Source: Acanthornis magna (taxonomy: Eukaryota; Chordata; Aves; Passeriformes; Acanthizidae). Taken from it: a DNA stretch of 64,000 nucleotides. Positions 49,601-62,008 of the stretch are shown here, piece after piece; position 1 is the first letter of the stretch; each line of letters starts with the position of its first letter. The notes beneath the pieces were generated by a model. It did no database searches. It was not told the origin of the DNA and was given only the letters and a program-made list of their open reading frames with translations. The translations under genes and the position numbers were made by a program. The stretch spans positions 15,761,501 to 15,825,500 of the forward strand of contig JAWUZG010000084.1 in NCBI GenBank assembly GCA_036785705.1. The letters run 5' to 3'.

Positions 49601-50988
49601 TTAAAACTGAAGGTTAAGGCCCTTAAGGAATGCTTCCTAGAACGATCTAAATCCCTCTAAAACATTTATTTTTACCACAGTTTATAAAATGACAACAGAA
49701 ATGGTATACTGATTGAAAATTTTCCTCTAGGACATTTGGGTGTTTGATGGGAAATGAGATGTCATTTATTTGCCAGTTCAAATGTAGAGGTAAGATATCA
49801 GCGTGATAGGGTCATCAGAGAAAGGACCACAAAATTACTAGTTGAGAGATTACACTATACAGAGTTTTGGTTTATTCTACTTGCCAGTCTTGTTACAGTT
49901 GCATTTCAAAAATAGATTCACATGTTGCTATTTTCTGTACTTGTAGCAATTTCTCATCACCAGACCTAGCCAGCAAGTAGGTGGGAATAAGAAACATTTA
50001 AAGAAATGGAATAGGTCATTGTGCTTGACATTACTGCTGTTTAAATGAAATTCTCAGGAAAGTGCACTAAGGCAGTAATAGGTTATATTTTCCACCCTCA
50101 ATTGCAGTTGGCCAGTGATGAGTTAAGCTAAAAACTAGAAATGAGAAAGCCTGTGTACTACTCCCAACTTTTCTGTGGAGCATGACTCCAAGAAGATCAT
50201 GATAATTTTTGGCATGGACTTCAGCTTCAATAGCCGTTAAAAAATAAGATTTCAATTCTGTTTAAAGAGAATCCGAATAATGATCTGACCATCACAGAAA
50301 CTAAAAATGGGAAAGGCTTCTTTGTTTATTAGTCCATACCCAAAAATTGTAGGAAAGAACTTGGGAAGTTGTCTTTGAAAAACAAGATGAAGCAAGCAGA
50401 AGATCTTAGAATCAAAACTGTTAATATTAAAATCCTTACTTTCAGCAAATGAATTATTTCAGAAAGAGGAAAATGTTAAACGGAATTTTAAGAGACTCAA
50501 ATTTTGTTTGAAAATTGAAAGATTATGAGTTAAGCATGTATTCCTCAGAAACAGAAGATCAAAACTAACTGAATATCATATTCAACTATGGTCATCCTAT
50601 CTACAAAAATAGATGCTGCAGAAGTCTCAAGATACCTTGAAAAATAAAACTGTTGAGCAGGGTAATTTAGCAATATTTACATTTAAGGGACAAAGCCAGA
50701 TACTTGTCTTTGTTCCTATAAGAAACCAGCACTTGTCAGTAATACTTTTTAAACATTAGAGGATGTTAAAATAGAGAAAATATGCTTTGCATATCTATTC
50801 TGTCAATCTTTACCATAGACTCTTGATAATGGTTAAAATGGATATAGATATAAAGAAAAGAATATTAGTCTAAAAGGAATTGCCAAAAATCTACATTTCA
50901 AAAAAGTAGAGTTTAACCCACTACTTTTTACCACTGAGTTCCTTGAAGCTTCTTCTTCCAAATCGGGTACTTTCTGTGATATATATGT
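46691..50988. other. AT-rich low-copy DNA, no gene recognised
   Basis: No gene was recognised apart from the tentative mini-exon at 49731-49789. A (TA)n run lies at 48017-48031. Other open frames are short and without domains. Confidence 0.5.
49731..49789 (+). other. Candidate mini-exon
   Basis: A good acceptor (AAATTTTCCTCTAG-like, with the AG at 49729-49730) and a fair donor (TAGAG|GTAAGA) enclose 59 bp. One frame is open, beginning after one base of a split codon. The peptide would contain two or three Cys (for example ICQFKC). Its phase does not follow from the candidate exon at 45650-45757. Very short, so chance is the leading explanation. Confidence 0.1.
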
Positions 50989-51409
50989 AGAATCATAGAA
51001 CGGTGAGGGTTGAAAGGGACTTTAAAGACCAGTCAGTTCCATGGGCAGGGATGTCATCCACTAGATCAGGTCCCAGGGTTCCATCCAACCTGGCCTTGAA
51101 CACTACCAGGGATGGGACATTCACCACTTCTCTGGGCAACTGCTCCACTGCCTCATCACCTCCGGAATAAAGAATTTCTTCCTAATATCTAATCCAAATC
51201 TCTCCTGTTTTAGTTTAAAATGCTTCCCCTTGTCCTATCACTGCCTGCCCATGGAAAAAGTCACTCTTTTTTTATAAGTGTCCTTCAAGGACTGAAAGGC
51301 TGCAATGAGATTCCCCAGAGTCTTCTCTTCTTCATGTTGAGTAACTCCAGCTCTCTTGGCCGGTCTTCACAGGAAAAATGCTCCATCCCCCTGGTCATTT
51401 TGGTGGCAC
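50989..51409 (-). mobile_element. CR1 LINE 3' fragment
   Basis: The reverse-complement CR1 3' end begins at AGAATCATAGAACGGTGAGG and continues with TTGAAAGGGACTTTAAAGAC, CATCCAACCTGGCCTTGAAC, ACTTCTCTGGGCAACTGCTC, AAAGAATTTCTTCCTAATAT, CTTGTCCTATCACTGCCTGC, AGTCTTCTCTTCTTCATGTT and AGGAAAAATGCTCCATCCCC. It stops near TTTTGGTGGCAC. About 420 bp survive, the longest CR1 in the window. It is 5'-truncated, as is usual for CR1, and lacks an open reverse transcriptase frame. The 100-codon frame overlapping its right end (51220-51522) is an antisense artefact. Confidence 0.95.
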
Positions 51410-53480
51410 ATAAATTCACAGGATCAGGGAAAAAAACAGGCTGTTCCCTATTGGATTTGGGGTTTGCTAAAAGGAATGGTGGAATTACTCAGGACATAAG
51501 TAGTTTAATAGTGGTTATATAGTAGTACTTGTTACATAAGTAATTAAAGGTCACAGAAGTATGAAGTCTGATGGGAATGTATAAAGTTGCTCAATAGGAT
51601 AAACAAAAAATGAAACATACTTGTATGCCATCAAAACTTCATGGAGCACTTTAAACTAATAAAAAGCACTTTCATCAAACATTAAATGTTCACTTTAATC
51701 ACTACAAATGCAATATTTGAGCAATAGATTTGTCATAGTATGAATCTATGGTATCCCTTTAAAAGGATCCCAATGCATAAAATTAGTCTACTTTTCAGCC
51801 TAGTTTTAAAAACATTTTTTCAGAAAAAAACCCCAAAAAAATCCAAATAAGCTGTACAAAAATGTAACATAAAATGCAGACGCCTATTTGTATAATAATT
51901 AGTTTGAATCTCACTTTTAATGGGTACACTGAGCCACATCACATCATTTACTGAATTGATTACAAAATTACCCTCAATGTACTTGTTCCTTTTTAGAAGG
52001 CTATTTTCAAAGTCATAGTGAAAAGAGATTGGTTACATTTACATATGATAAAGTAAGGCATGGGCAGAGTACATGCTGGGTCTAGTATCACATAATGCAT
52101 AAAAATGAGACAGAATAATACAAACATTAAAATGTTCTTCGTGTTCTCCTTTGTGTGCTTTGACTACGGTCAACCAGATATTTAGGCATTAAAATCCCAT
52201 TATGAGATGAGAATTCAGAGTTTCAGCCATCACTTTCTTTAAATGAATCAGTAAAAATATGACTCGGCTTGATGGCTCTGAGAAACTTTTTGGAGTTCCA
52301 TATGAACTTTATGAGACATGCTGCCACTCCAGGAAGGGCAAGGTTAGAGTCAGAGAGTGACAAGATAAGTGTACAGTAGCAGATCATCTATCACAGCATC
52401 AAACGAAGAAAGTTATATACTTGGCTGCCATGTTAGAGAAAAAAAGATAGGGCTTTACGCTGATGAATGTACTCCTTCAAACCACAGATTACCTGTTGTC
52501 TCCATCACTCTTATGAATCAAAATTCATGGGGTGAAATCCCTAACGAAATGCACTTTAGGTATACATTTTGTTCTTGTTGACGTTTGCTGACTGTCTCTT
52601 ATACCTAAGTAAGATTTTCCAATATCTTTGGATTTTGCTTTTCTTGTGAGTTCTAATAATTTTGCAAACTAAAGTGGCAGCTGCACTAAACTGAGAAAGA
52701 ACAGTACATTTCAAATAAATATTTTATTTAAAACAATGTCTGAATTAAAAATTAAAAACCACTGTTAATACTATCCTATTTGTAGCAGGATTATCTTCAA
52801 GACAGAACAGTCGGTATTTAATTTTTGTTTTCCTTCAATACTGAGTGCATAAATCTTCATGGTACTGGTGTGTTTTCCTAATGTGGCAGTGGTGAGGCAA
52901 AGCCTTCAGTCTTGAAGAAGTTTCTCCCAGTCTTTAGTAAAACAAGGAGATGGTAGGAATACTAAAGTTATTTGGTCTTTGAAGCTAAAAAATTGTGACC
53001 AAATGAAAGAACCAGAACTAAATGGGGAAGTCGTGTCTGTACTTCTATTTCCTACTCTGATAAAGGGGGTTTGTTAAAGATGGTACAACAGAGAAGAGTG
53101 CATTTTTTCTATTAAATATCAATAGTTGTATAAACAACAGAAGTATGGGGACACAGCCCTGATTTCATAATTAACTTTTGCATGGGAAAATCTCCTCTAG
53201 AAGCTGGTACGCTACAGGATGGACAGTAATCTCTCTTGATCAGGAGTTTCTCTCCAAATGAAGAGTCTTTTTCTTAAGGTATTTAAAGGAACTGATTTGA
53301 AACATCTTGCAACCCACCTAACAGAAATATCAGGACTACTCTTACTGCCTGATAAGTCAGACAGTAACATGCACGATGCTCAGAAAGCTCTTAATTACAA
53401 GCAATATATTTTTCCCAGGGATTATTTCAAGAAAGTTTTTTTCCAGTTTATTACCCGCAGGAAAACACTGACAAGCAATC

Positions 53481-53537
53481 ATGGTAACCTGCAGGTTTGA
53501 CTAACCAAAGAAAGATGGTAACCTGCATGTTTGACTA
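53481..53537. repeat. Local tandem duplication (period 34)
   Basis: ATGGTAACCTGCAGGTTTGA plus CTA at 53481-53503 is repeated at 53515-53537 with a single change (CAGG to CATG). It is two copies only, spaced by ACCAAAGAAAG-type sequence. Confidence 0.9.
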
Positions 53538-53877
53538 AAAATAAATCACACAAATAGCACATTTTTTATGTAATCCCTTATCCCTGCTTAGGCTGCAAAG
53601 CCAAATTGATATCCATGTACACCTAATAATTAAGTGAAGACTTCTGCTGTGATAGTGTAAATCTCTTCTTTTCAAGTTTGACAACCTTTCGGTAAAATCA
53701 GGAAGCTGTATATACAATTACGCATATATATACTTGTAAGAAAGTCTGCCTTTAAGCTATGGTGAGCCCCTTTATGCACATTGATATTCATGTAGTGCAT
53801 TGCAGGGGTGTTGTTAGAAGACAGAGCACAGGGAGACATATGTATCTGCAGTGAAAAATATTTTCTGTCACTTTCAG

Positions 53878-53933
53878 TGACGAAAATTAATAAAGTTTAA
53901 CTTTCTTCTCAAATTTTCAATTTAAATTACCAG
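53878..53933 (+). other. Splice-flanked segment without open frame
   Basis: A strong acceptor (TTTTCTGTCACTTTCAG) and a perfect donor (CAG|GTAAGT) bracket 56 bp. All three frames carry stops, so it cannot be an internal coding exon. It could be a non-coding transcript exon or a decoy pair. Confidence 0.12.
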
Positions 53934-54144
53934 GTAAGTTAGATTACACACTAATATTCAACATTCTACTTTTATACTGAGAAAGAATAGACAACTCCTC
54001 ACCTAATGTTATTCAGTACTGAAACCCTGAAGTTTCTTTCAATATTACTGCACTTAGTTGATATTACTGTAATCAGTTGTACTGCTTGCATTATTACAAA
54101 GATTTTTGTCTTATGTCTTTGTGAAGGAACAAAGAATATAGCAA

Positions 54145-54475
54145 TATTCCAGTCCCTGAAGGGGCCTAAAAGAAAGCTGGAGAGGGACTTTTTAAAAGCG
54201 CATATAGTGATAGGAAAAGGGGTAATGGCTTTAAACTGAAAGAGGTTAGGTTTTGATTAGGTATTAGAAAGAAATTTCTTACTGTGAGGGTGGTGAGGCA
54301 CTGGCACAGATTGCCCAGAGAAGTTGTGCCCCATGCATGGAAGTGCTCAAGGCCAGGTTGTGGTATTGAGCTTTGAGCAAGCTGGTCTAGGGGTGGCATC
54401 CCTGCCCAGGTCAGGAGCTTGTAACTAGATAACATTTAAGATACCTTCCATATAACCCTATTCTATGAATCTATG
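54145..54475 (+). mobile_element. CR1 LINE 3' fragment, sense orientation
   Basis: It reads in the sense direction: CTGAAGGGGCCTAAAAGAAA, GCTGGAGAGGGACTTTTTAA, TAGTGATAGGAAAAGGGGTA, AAGAAATTTCTTACTGTGAG, GGTGGTGAGGCACTGGCACA, GATTGCCCAGAGAAGTTGTG, CAAGGCCAGGTTGTGGTATT, and ends CTATTCTATGAATCTATG, the octamer-type CR1 3' terminus. It is 5'-truncated, about 330 bp, with a diverged interior. It is the only sense-oriented CR1 of the four. Confidence 0.95.
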
Positions 54476-54660
54476 TTTTGAGGACATAAAACATACTATT
54501 CTCCCATCAATCCTGTGTGAGTGCTTTTTGAAATGTAAAGGATAAATATATTTTCTGAAATAGGGTAATTAGCAGGGGTAATATACTGAACAAAAAATGA
54601 CAAGAACTTTGAATATATGAACGAAAAAATATAGGGAAAAAATAATATAGGGAAAATGCT

Positions 54661-54679
54661 AAAAAAAAAAAAAATAAAA
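54661..54679. repeat. Poly-A tract
   Basis: Fourteen A, T, four A. It lies about 185 bp after the CR1 end and is not part of it. Confidence 0.85.
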
Positions 54680-57600
54680 CCCCAGCAGGTCATGATACAG
54701 AATGTGATAAGAAGAGCAGAGATACCTGGATACTCTGATAAAAATTGTGTACCCAATATAGAGGAAGGTGGACTGGATAATACACATAGTATTTTTTTCA
54801 CAAATACAGTGTAGTGACAGGAAGAATAACAGGACTAGCAGTGTTCAGGGCTGTGCTCTCTGTGAACTGGTCACAGTGAAGGGAGATGGGGAGAAAGGGG
54901 TTTGATACATTGTTCTGTGTGCTGACAGCAGAAGACATCTTTTGGTTGCTCTACTGCATCGGTAACGCTGTGTGTGCAGTTGGTGATATGCCTTTTTAGC
55001 AACTCAGGATTAATGTTTGCTTGGGATGGGTTCTGTTCTTTTCCTTTGCAACAGAGAACACAGAACTTTTTAAGTTCTCTGTTACTTCATGGTGTTAATA
55101 AAGCTATTTTTGTATTAGCCCTCTCACTGTGCTCTCCTTCACTGTCTTTTAATGCCTAACATCCTCTATATTTTATTGAAGCTGATGTATTTCTGATGTA
55201 ACACATACCAATTTCTACAAGATTCCTTTACCTCAAAGAGCTTCAGTTTGATCTACTCACTAACATTAGGCACAGCAACTTCCTTGGAGAAAACTACCTT
55301 TTTGTTAAAAAACCAAAAATTCTAAACCCCTGCAATGCTGCTTGTTAAAAGTGAAGTTTGAATTTTTTTTCTCTATTGTTCTCAGATCTGTTGCAGAACA
55401 TCTAGACTTCTAAAAGACATCTTTATGGGATCTCACTTGGTGCAATAAAATTATGCCGGAAGAATATTTTGGGAAAAATTGTTTCTATTTTTGGACTCGT
55501 TTCCATTATTCCTACTGGGATTTATGTACTACTGAGGAAGGACTCTTTCATCTACAGAGGCACTGCTTGTCCTTAGCTTACCTCAGAAGTAAAATTGTGA
55601 TTTTACAATATCTATTTCCTCCTGACATTTTCAATAGAGATTTCTTACTTCTAATGGTTTGTATGTTTGACAAGAAATGAAAAGTGTCTTTATTAGTGAC
55701 ATATAACAATTCTATTTAAATAGCTCCTGCATATGTCACTTTGAGGACAAAAAGTTTTCATGCATACATTCTATCTGAACTTCATCTGAAATAGCAAAAA
55801 GGAAAAAAAAGTTAAACTCTTGGAAAGCACTGATATCCATTAACAAGCTGAGTGCATACCTGATGTATTTCCAGTTTAGTTAAATCTCTAATAGATTTAC
55901 TTGGTTATGTTTACACTTATAAAGATGGAAAATAAGAATTATCAAACTGAAAATGGGATTTCAGGACCTAAGGATAATTTTCAGAAGGATTTGTTGTTAT
56001 TTAATCCAGAGCAGGCAAGTATTACTGAAGGAGATATAGAGATCTGGCAGAGAAGAACCTGGGAACTACCTTTTCTTTTGAAAGAGGACCAGCCTGTGAC
56101 TTTATTTTCTTTAAAATTACTTACTTCCTAGGTATTTTTAAATATGAATAAGGAACAACTGAAGGAAAACTCAGATTATGGAATGGTTAGGTGGCAATCT
56201 GATTTTTTGATGTTTTTATTCTGCATTTTTAAAGCCTGCTTACATTCTAAAAACCCAGAATATGCTGTTGGAAAGAAAAGAGCAACAAGGGTATGCAGAA
56301 GTTTACTCTTCTAAAGATTCTCTTCCCTTAGATCCCAATTTTATTTCAAATCGTTCTTTGTTAAGATACTCTTTCTAAACCTTTCTTAGTCCCTGCTCTA
56401 TATAAAGGTTGTGGGTATGAAAGAATGAAGAGAGATCTATTTTAATGTCTTTAAAGATGTTTTAGAAACAGAACTTTCACACAAATCTTTTCTGGTTTGA
56501 CACAGTTACTATGTAAAGCTATTTAATACAGAAGAGAACCATTCCTCTGTAATATTCATTATGTGTAGGAAAACATCTAATCACATGTTTTTCCAGTATG
56601 TAAATCAAAAATGCTGAATTTCTGCTTTTTCCAGTTCCAGTGGGATGGACAAATGACAGGCATGTTGAGGAACCCCATCCAAACCTTCTTAAATGTGAAG
56701 TATAGAGTGTAAATCCTCTAAGCAGAAAAACATATATTGAACAAATCAGGTACAAAAGACTTATGTAAACAACTCTGAATTAGATTTTCTGTATTGCAGC
56801 TGAGAAACTGATCTAAGGCTGAATGCAATAGCTGCTTGTGAGCTAGTTGTTTCTTTTCTTTTGTTTTTTTAATGTTGTTCTTGGGTTTACAATGTTTGGT
56901 TCTTAAAATCTGATACTGCCCATTTCACCTGATCAATACTAAATCTACTAAATCTGAGATGCATACTGATTAGAATAGTAATCAGAGTGAAGAGACACTG
57001 TAATGAACGGTCTGCTCCAGGGATTCTCAGTGTTTTAAATGAACTATTTACTTTACCTTTTCAACTATGCAGTGCTCCCACACTGGCTTTCATTTAAAAT
57101 AGAACAGTCTAGCTGAACTTTTGCTTCGTTTTATTACCACTATTCTTCATTTTCTCCTTATTTGCTTTATTCTGTCTTGCACACAGAAAAATATCCCTTC
57201 TTTTGTAGATCAGCAATCAATGTCTCATGGACCATATTCTGAAAAACACTGCAGTAGATGTACTAACCAGAGAGAGTATCTAGCTGATACTTACAAGAGA
57301 ACCACAAGGGCAGCTCTGTAATCTCCATAAGTACAAGTTCAGTTTAAAACTCCAGAAATACTCCTAAAAAAGTATTCTAAAGTGCTAAATTTCTTTTGAG
57401 GATAAGGGTGTATTGCTCTACTAATTTTCAGATGCTTCTCTAAAGAAGTTTCTTGCATTCTAAATATTTTGTTATCACACACCTAATAAATGGTTAAGCC
57501 CTGAAAATTCAGCCTGGACATAATCTGTGAAGATCAAAATGAAGAGACAAGAAAGTAAGAGTGGAACAATTCCCTCTTGGCTGTTTAGTAACACCTCAGA

Positions 57601-58390
57601 ATAAGTAGCATAGCAAGAAGCCCAGCAAGTATGGACAATCTACAGTAGATGGAAATGCAGATGAGAATGGGAAAGTAATCTCTCAGCCACAATACACAGG
57701 CTTTGAAAGGAGTCACTAGGAGTATCATTAGATTGGCAATTTTTGAGATCTGTCTTATTTACTACAGACTTTAAGGATACAATGTAAGATTTACAAGAGA
57801 GACATACACAGAACACTACAGAAAAATCTGAAAAAAAAGAGGTCTGTTTGGTGAGGGAAAATTTTTACATTTGACGCAAGATTTTTGTCTTCTATGTTGA
57901 ATAAATATTTTATAAGGATTATGTACAAACATCCCTTGATCAGACAAGGAAATGGCTAGGAACTTTTCATCCCTAGAAGAACTTTTTACATTTGCAGGTG
58001 TCCTTACTAGAAGTGGAGAAAGCTTGTTCACTGACACTCTTTGCGAGAATATAGTGAATGAAAGCTGAAGAGAAGCTGCAAGTCCTAGCTTCTTACACAC
58101 ACACACTTGAATATTTCACAACAAATCCCTGAAAATGTAGATTTGTTTACTTCTAATAGCCCATCTAATCCTAAATTATCCTCATACTATACTTCAATTG
58201 AAATGGCAAAGCTAACTTTGATTTCTCTTCTTGTACCATTTCTAGACTGATTTGTTAGCAATTATCTTGCAGTTCTGTACCTTGGAGTTCTGGGGGTGCT
58301 GCAGTGGGGTGAATACTGAAACTACATTTAAAAACCTGGTGTAGAGGTAATTAAAAAAACCAACCAAACAAAAACCCTCTAAATACCATG

Positions 58391-58416
58391 AATACTCTAC
58401 TGACTAGTAGAGTATT
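58391..58416. other. Perfect 11-bp hairpin
   Basis: AATACTCTACT (58391-58401) and AGTAGAGTATT (58406-58416) are exact inverted repeats around a GACT loop. It is shorter than a typical pre-miRNA stem, and the flanks do not extend the pairing. Confidence 0.6.
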
Positions 58417-60858
58417 AATAGTTGCATCTCTGTTTTCCAGACATCATATCTTCTTTCTCATCTGTATAATCCCAACAGTTCATAGTTATCATTGAAACCT
58501 TTACATTCATGGTTACAAGGGGAGAAGGGTCATTACCCCTTCTGAAGTCAAAAATACTGGACTAGAGAAAGCAGTTTTAAAAATTTTTGGAAACAGCTAA
58601 AACTGATGAGGAAAGAATACGCTCAAATGAAAAAATAGACATCATTCTACCTGAAACACCATTAACTGTAAATTCTCATTAATTTTTGAACATACTGAAG
58701 ATCTTTAACAAAAAAGTTTAGCTATAGAGATCTAAATTTTCCCAGTGTGAGTGATAGAAAGCTAGGGAAAAATATGGGAAGTACTTACCCACCTAAAGAG
58801 GAAAGGTTGCCAGCACTGTGAGAAAAACAAAACCCCAAAGGAAACAAATATCAAAACCAGAAGTTATCCTGATCTTTAAAGAGCCTTTACTTTGAACATA
58901 CTGAGATCATTAAGTTGTCCCCAAAATATCTGAAAAAATATCATGCAGAGATGTCTTTTTCAAGGAAAATGTTCCTAGGGAATGAGATGACCTGATCTCC
59001 CTCTCAACAAGTTTACCCTTGCCTGTGCTCAGCACATTAAAGCCTTTATGAGCTTGCTAAAGATGCAGTGAACCATCCAGGGTTCTCATTTAGGAAGCAT
59101 TTAAAAAAACTCCATATAAAACATTACATGTCTATCTTGTCTTTTGAAACCATTTAACTTAGATTGAGATGCTCTATGAGTAGATAAGCCTTTGAAAGCC
59201 CAGAAAAATCACCATTTTAGATCAAAATTAAACAGAAGGGAAAAATGGCTTTCTTGATGCCTTATTCAGGGACAATACTTTACAGAACCTGTCAAAATGG
59301 AAGTTTTGCTGTACCCATTTTCTTATAATCCAGATAAATATATAGAATAATTTTTTTTGGTTTTTTTTGTTTGCTTTTCTGGTTTTTTAGTTTTCCATTA
59401 GGTGGCATAGCACACAGAGTAATGCCCACTAATGTTTTACAATGTAGATTTTAGGAATCAAAAATCCCCATCTAAAGGGTCTTATTTTTCTTCATTGACT
59501 TATGAACTTAGATGAAGCTATGTTTCTGGCAGCTGGTACTGCTTACGATTTGCAGCAGTCCTAAAAAGTATTTTTGATATCTCTGCATGTGAAAAAATCC
59601 AGACCTAAACAGAGCTTCTCTGTTAATGACTATCTTTCATGCAAATGCTTGTTCTGACCTTTGATTTTATGGTGATAAACATTTAATATTATATCTGTAC
59701 TGGTTACATTTTTTAAATTTTCAAGCTGTAAAATGGGTGAAATGAAATAAGCTAATGTAAGACTCAGAAAAATAATAGTAATAAAAAAATCACACATTTT
59801 AAGACACACCTAATATCGTTTTAATTAGTTTTGGTATATTTGTGATTTCCCTGTTCTCAATTGACATCAAAAGCTCAAGCAGCTAATAGCATGTCACAAG
59901 CTAATCTCCTACTGAAGTGGCAGACTTAAATGTCCAAATTGGACAAACACTGAAACACCAAATTTTGTACAGTGGTGAGGTGCTCAAAAGTGAAAGGTTA
60001 AATAAAATTTTTCTATTCCTTCTTTTTAACAAGGCTGGGGTCCCTTGACAAATGCTCTGCAATCCCATGCTTCAGAGCATCACTGTATGGAGCATCACAG
60101 CAAGAGCAGGAGCTGAATTCTGGACTGACTTTGATGAACACATGGGCATTTAGTGATGGTTAAAGATAATCTTCTCTGTCTTCTCTGTGCTTCTCATTAA
60201 GAAGAGGTAACTGAGCAACCCTCAGTCTGTCCAGCAGAAGGCAGAAAACACATCTCACAAATGACCATTGCTGGCTATTCTTTAGCATCCTCAGTTTTTG
60301 TGTCTTCCCACATCCCTCAGTGGTCATACATCTCCATTTTTAGCAATAAGGTTACCCAAAAAGCCTCAACTCTGTTGTGTATCCTCTCGAGTCCAATCTG
60401 TGATCACGTGCTTTCATTTTGATTAAGATATAAAATAAATAACAATAAAACTAGGCACTTTACCTCTTGAAAGTGTCTTTCATACATCAGCTAATCAAAA
60501 TCAGTGATCATTTTACTTCCATAGTACTTTCTGTGAGTGTCTGAATATTAGCCAAAAAGATGGGTTAAGTGAGTTATTTATCAGACCAAGGAATTTCTTT
60601 CTATGAAAAAAAACCTCTTCTATAGGTTGTTCACACTCTAAAGATCCTTTGCAACAAATAAATGCAGTAAGATTATTCAAAACACATTAAAATTTTAAAC
60701 TTTTTTTTTGTACATAATTTCAGAGCTATGTATTGGAAATGCAAGTTTCATTAAAAGATTCAGAACAGGAGACAAAATCTGAAATGTGAGTGCACATTAG
60801 CATTTTAGTTTGGAGATGAATTGTGCTTTTGAAGCGAATCTCCAAACAACTCTGTAAG

Positions 60859-61009
60859 ATCATAGAATGGTTTGGGTTAGAAGGGACCTTAAAGATCATC
60901 TATTTCCAACCCCCTGTCTGTGGCAGGGATGCCACTCATTAGATCAGATTGCTCAGGGCCCCATCAAGCCTGCCCTTGAACACTTCCATCCACAATCTCT
61001 CCGGGCAAC
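60859..61009 (-). mobile_element. CR1 LINE 3' fragment, short
   Basis: The reverse-complement CR1 3' end reads ATCATAGAATGGTTTGGGTT, AGAAGGGACCTTAAAGATCA, CCAACCCCCTGTCTGTGGCA, GATTGCTCAGGGCCCCATCA, TGCCCTTGAACACTTCC, then ATCCACAATCTCTCCGGGCA. A stretch of about 14 bp present in the consensus between CTTCC and ATCCACAA (the GGGATGGGGC part) is missing. CR1 similarity ends near GGGCAAC, so only about 150 bp remain. It is closer to consensus in its first 100 bp than the copies at 40686 and 50989, suggesting a younger insertion. Confidence 0.95.
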
Positions 61010-62008
61010 ATTTACCATGCTCCAATTCACACTGCAGAGAAATCTTGGAGTGCCCTAACAGAATTTCATTCAGGAAAAAAGTGAACTGAAAAATGCTGTC
61101 CCAGAGCATATGAATTCTGTTCCAGCTGCTAACAAGCATTGAGGGTCCTATGTTCATCTCACAGCAACACGAATACCATGTTTTGTAGTATCTGAAGAGC
61201 ACACATGATGCTGTAGTTGTACAGTTTAATGAAAACAGAGATGAAAGTATATTGCATCCTAGTAATTGTGAGAGGACTCCAGATATTACTGCAAAGCCTT
61301 TCCTCTTACTGCAAACCTTTGTAGTTCTCTCTCATATCTATGTACCATTTGCTACTGGAAAAGAGATGAGAAAATCAGAATTCAATTTAGAATTTATGGG
61401 ATTAAAGTGTCCAGAAGCAATGTGGTCACATTATCCCAGCTGTGGTTTGAGGCTCTATGAATATCTGGGAACTTTCTGCACTCTTTCCAGGATCCTTTGA
61501 CAAGTACAGTCAATAGTTCCCCTCCTCTTGTATATCACTGCACAGTTGTCTGGGATAAAATATCAGATGAACCGTAGGAAGTCATGCTCAACCCTAGGTG
61601 ATGTCTAATCCTTTCTGAACATCCTGGACAGATGACAGAACTTAAAACTGCATCAGGTTTTTTGATGGACTAGTTGCAATCCAGAGGTGGTACGAAAATT
61701 TCAATTGGATGAGGAGAGAGGGCGAGCTACAAGATAATGTAGTGATGAATGACAGATCCACAGTATGAGAAAAGAAGGATGACTGAAATAGCTGTAACCT
61801 TGGGAAGGTACCGCAGAAAAGACACAGGAAATACCTGCAAAGGAGACACAGGAAGCTACTTGGCACCATTTGCACTGTCTATACTAACACAGCTTCACTG
61901 GGGACATGAATGAATTTTTCAGTCTCAGAAAATATGTATGTTTATAGGGAGTGGAGCACAAAGTCGTTCTGCCTGGGTTTCTTATACCAGATTGAAGAAG
62001 TTTAACCC
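61010..62008. other. AT-rich low-copy DNA, no gene recognised
   Basis: No gene or repeat was recognised between the CR1 fragment and the LTR. Open frames at 61252-61500 (plus) and 61642-61875 (minus) have no recognisable domain. Confidence 0.55.

Larger units (their letters stand above)
51410..54144. other. AT-rich low-copy DNA, no gene recognised
   Basis: No gene was recognised. It contains an A-rich tract with CCCC at 51825-51845, a 34-bp-period duplication at 53481-53537, and a 56-bp splice-flanked segment with all frames closed at 53878-53933. Confidence 0.55.
54476..60858. other. AT-rich low-copy DNA, no gene recognised
   Basis: No gene was recognised. It holds a poly-A tract at 54661-54679, a CA run at 58096-58108, a perfect hairpin at 58391-58416 and T/G-rich sequence at 59351-59395. 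A plus-strand frame at 55901-56131 is polar and coding-like but has no convincing exon borders. Confidence 0.55.

Noticed and set aside
51220..51522. 100-codon plus-strand frame
   Set aside because: Its first two-thirds is the antisense strand of a CR1 LINE fragment.
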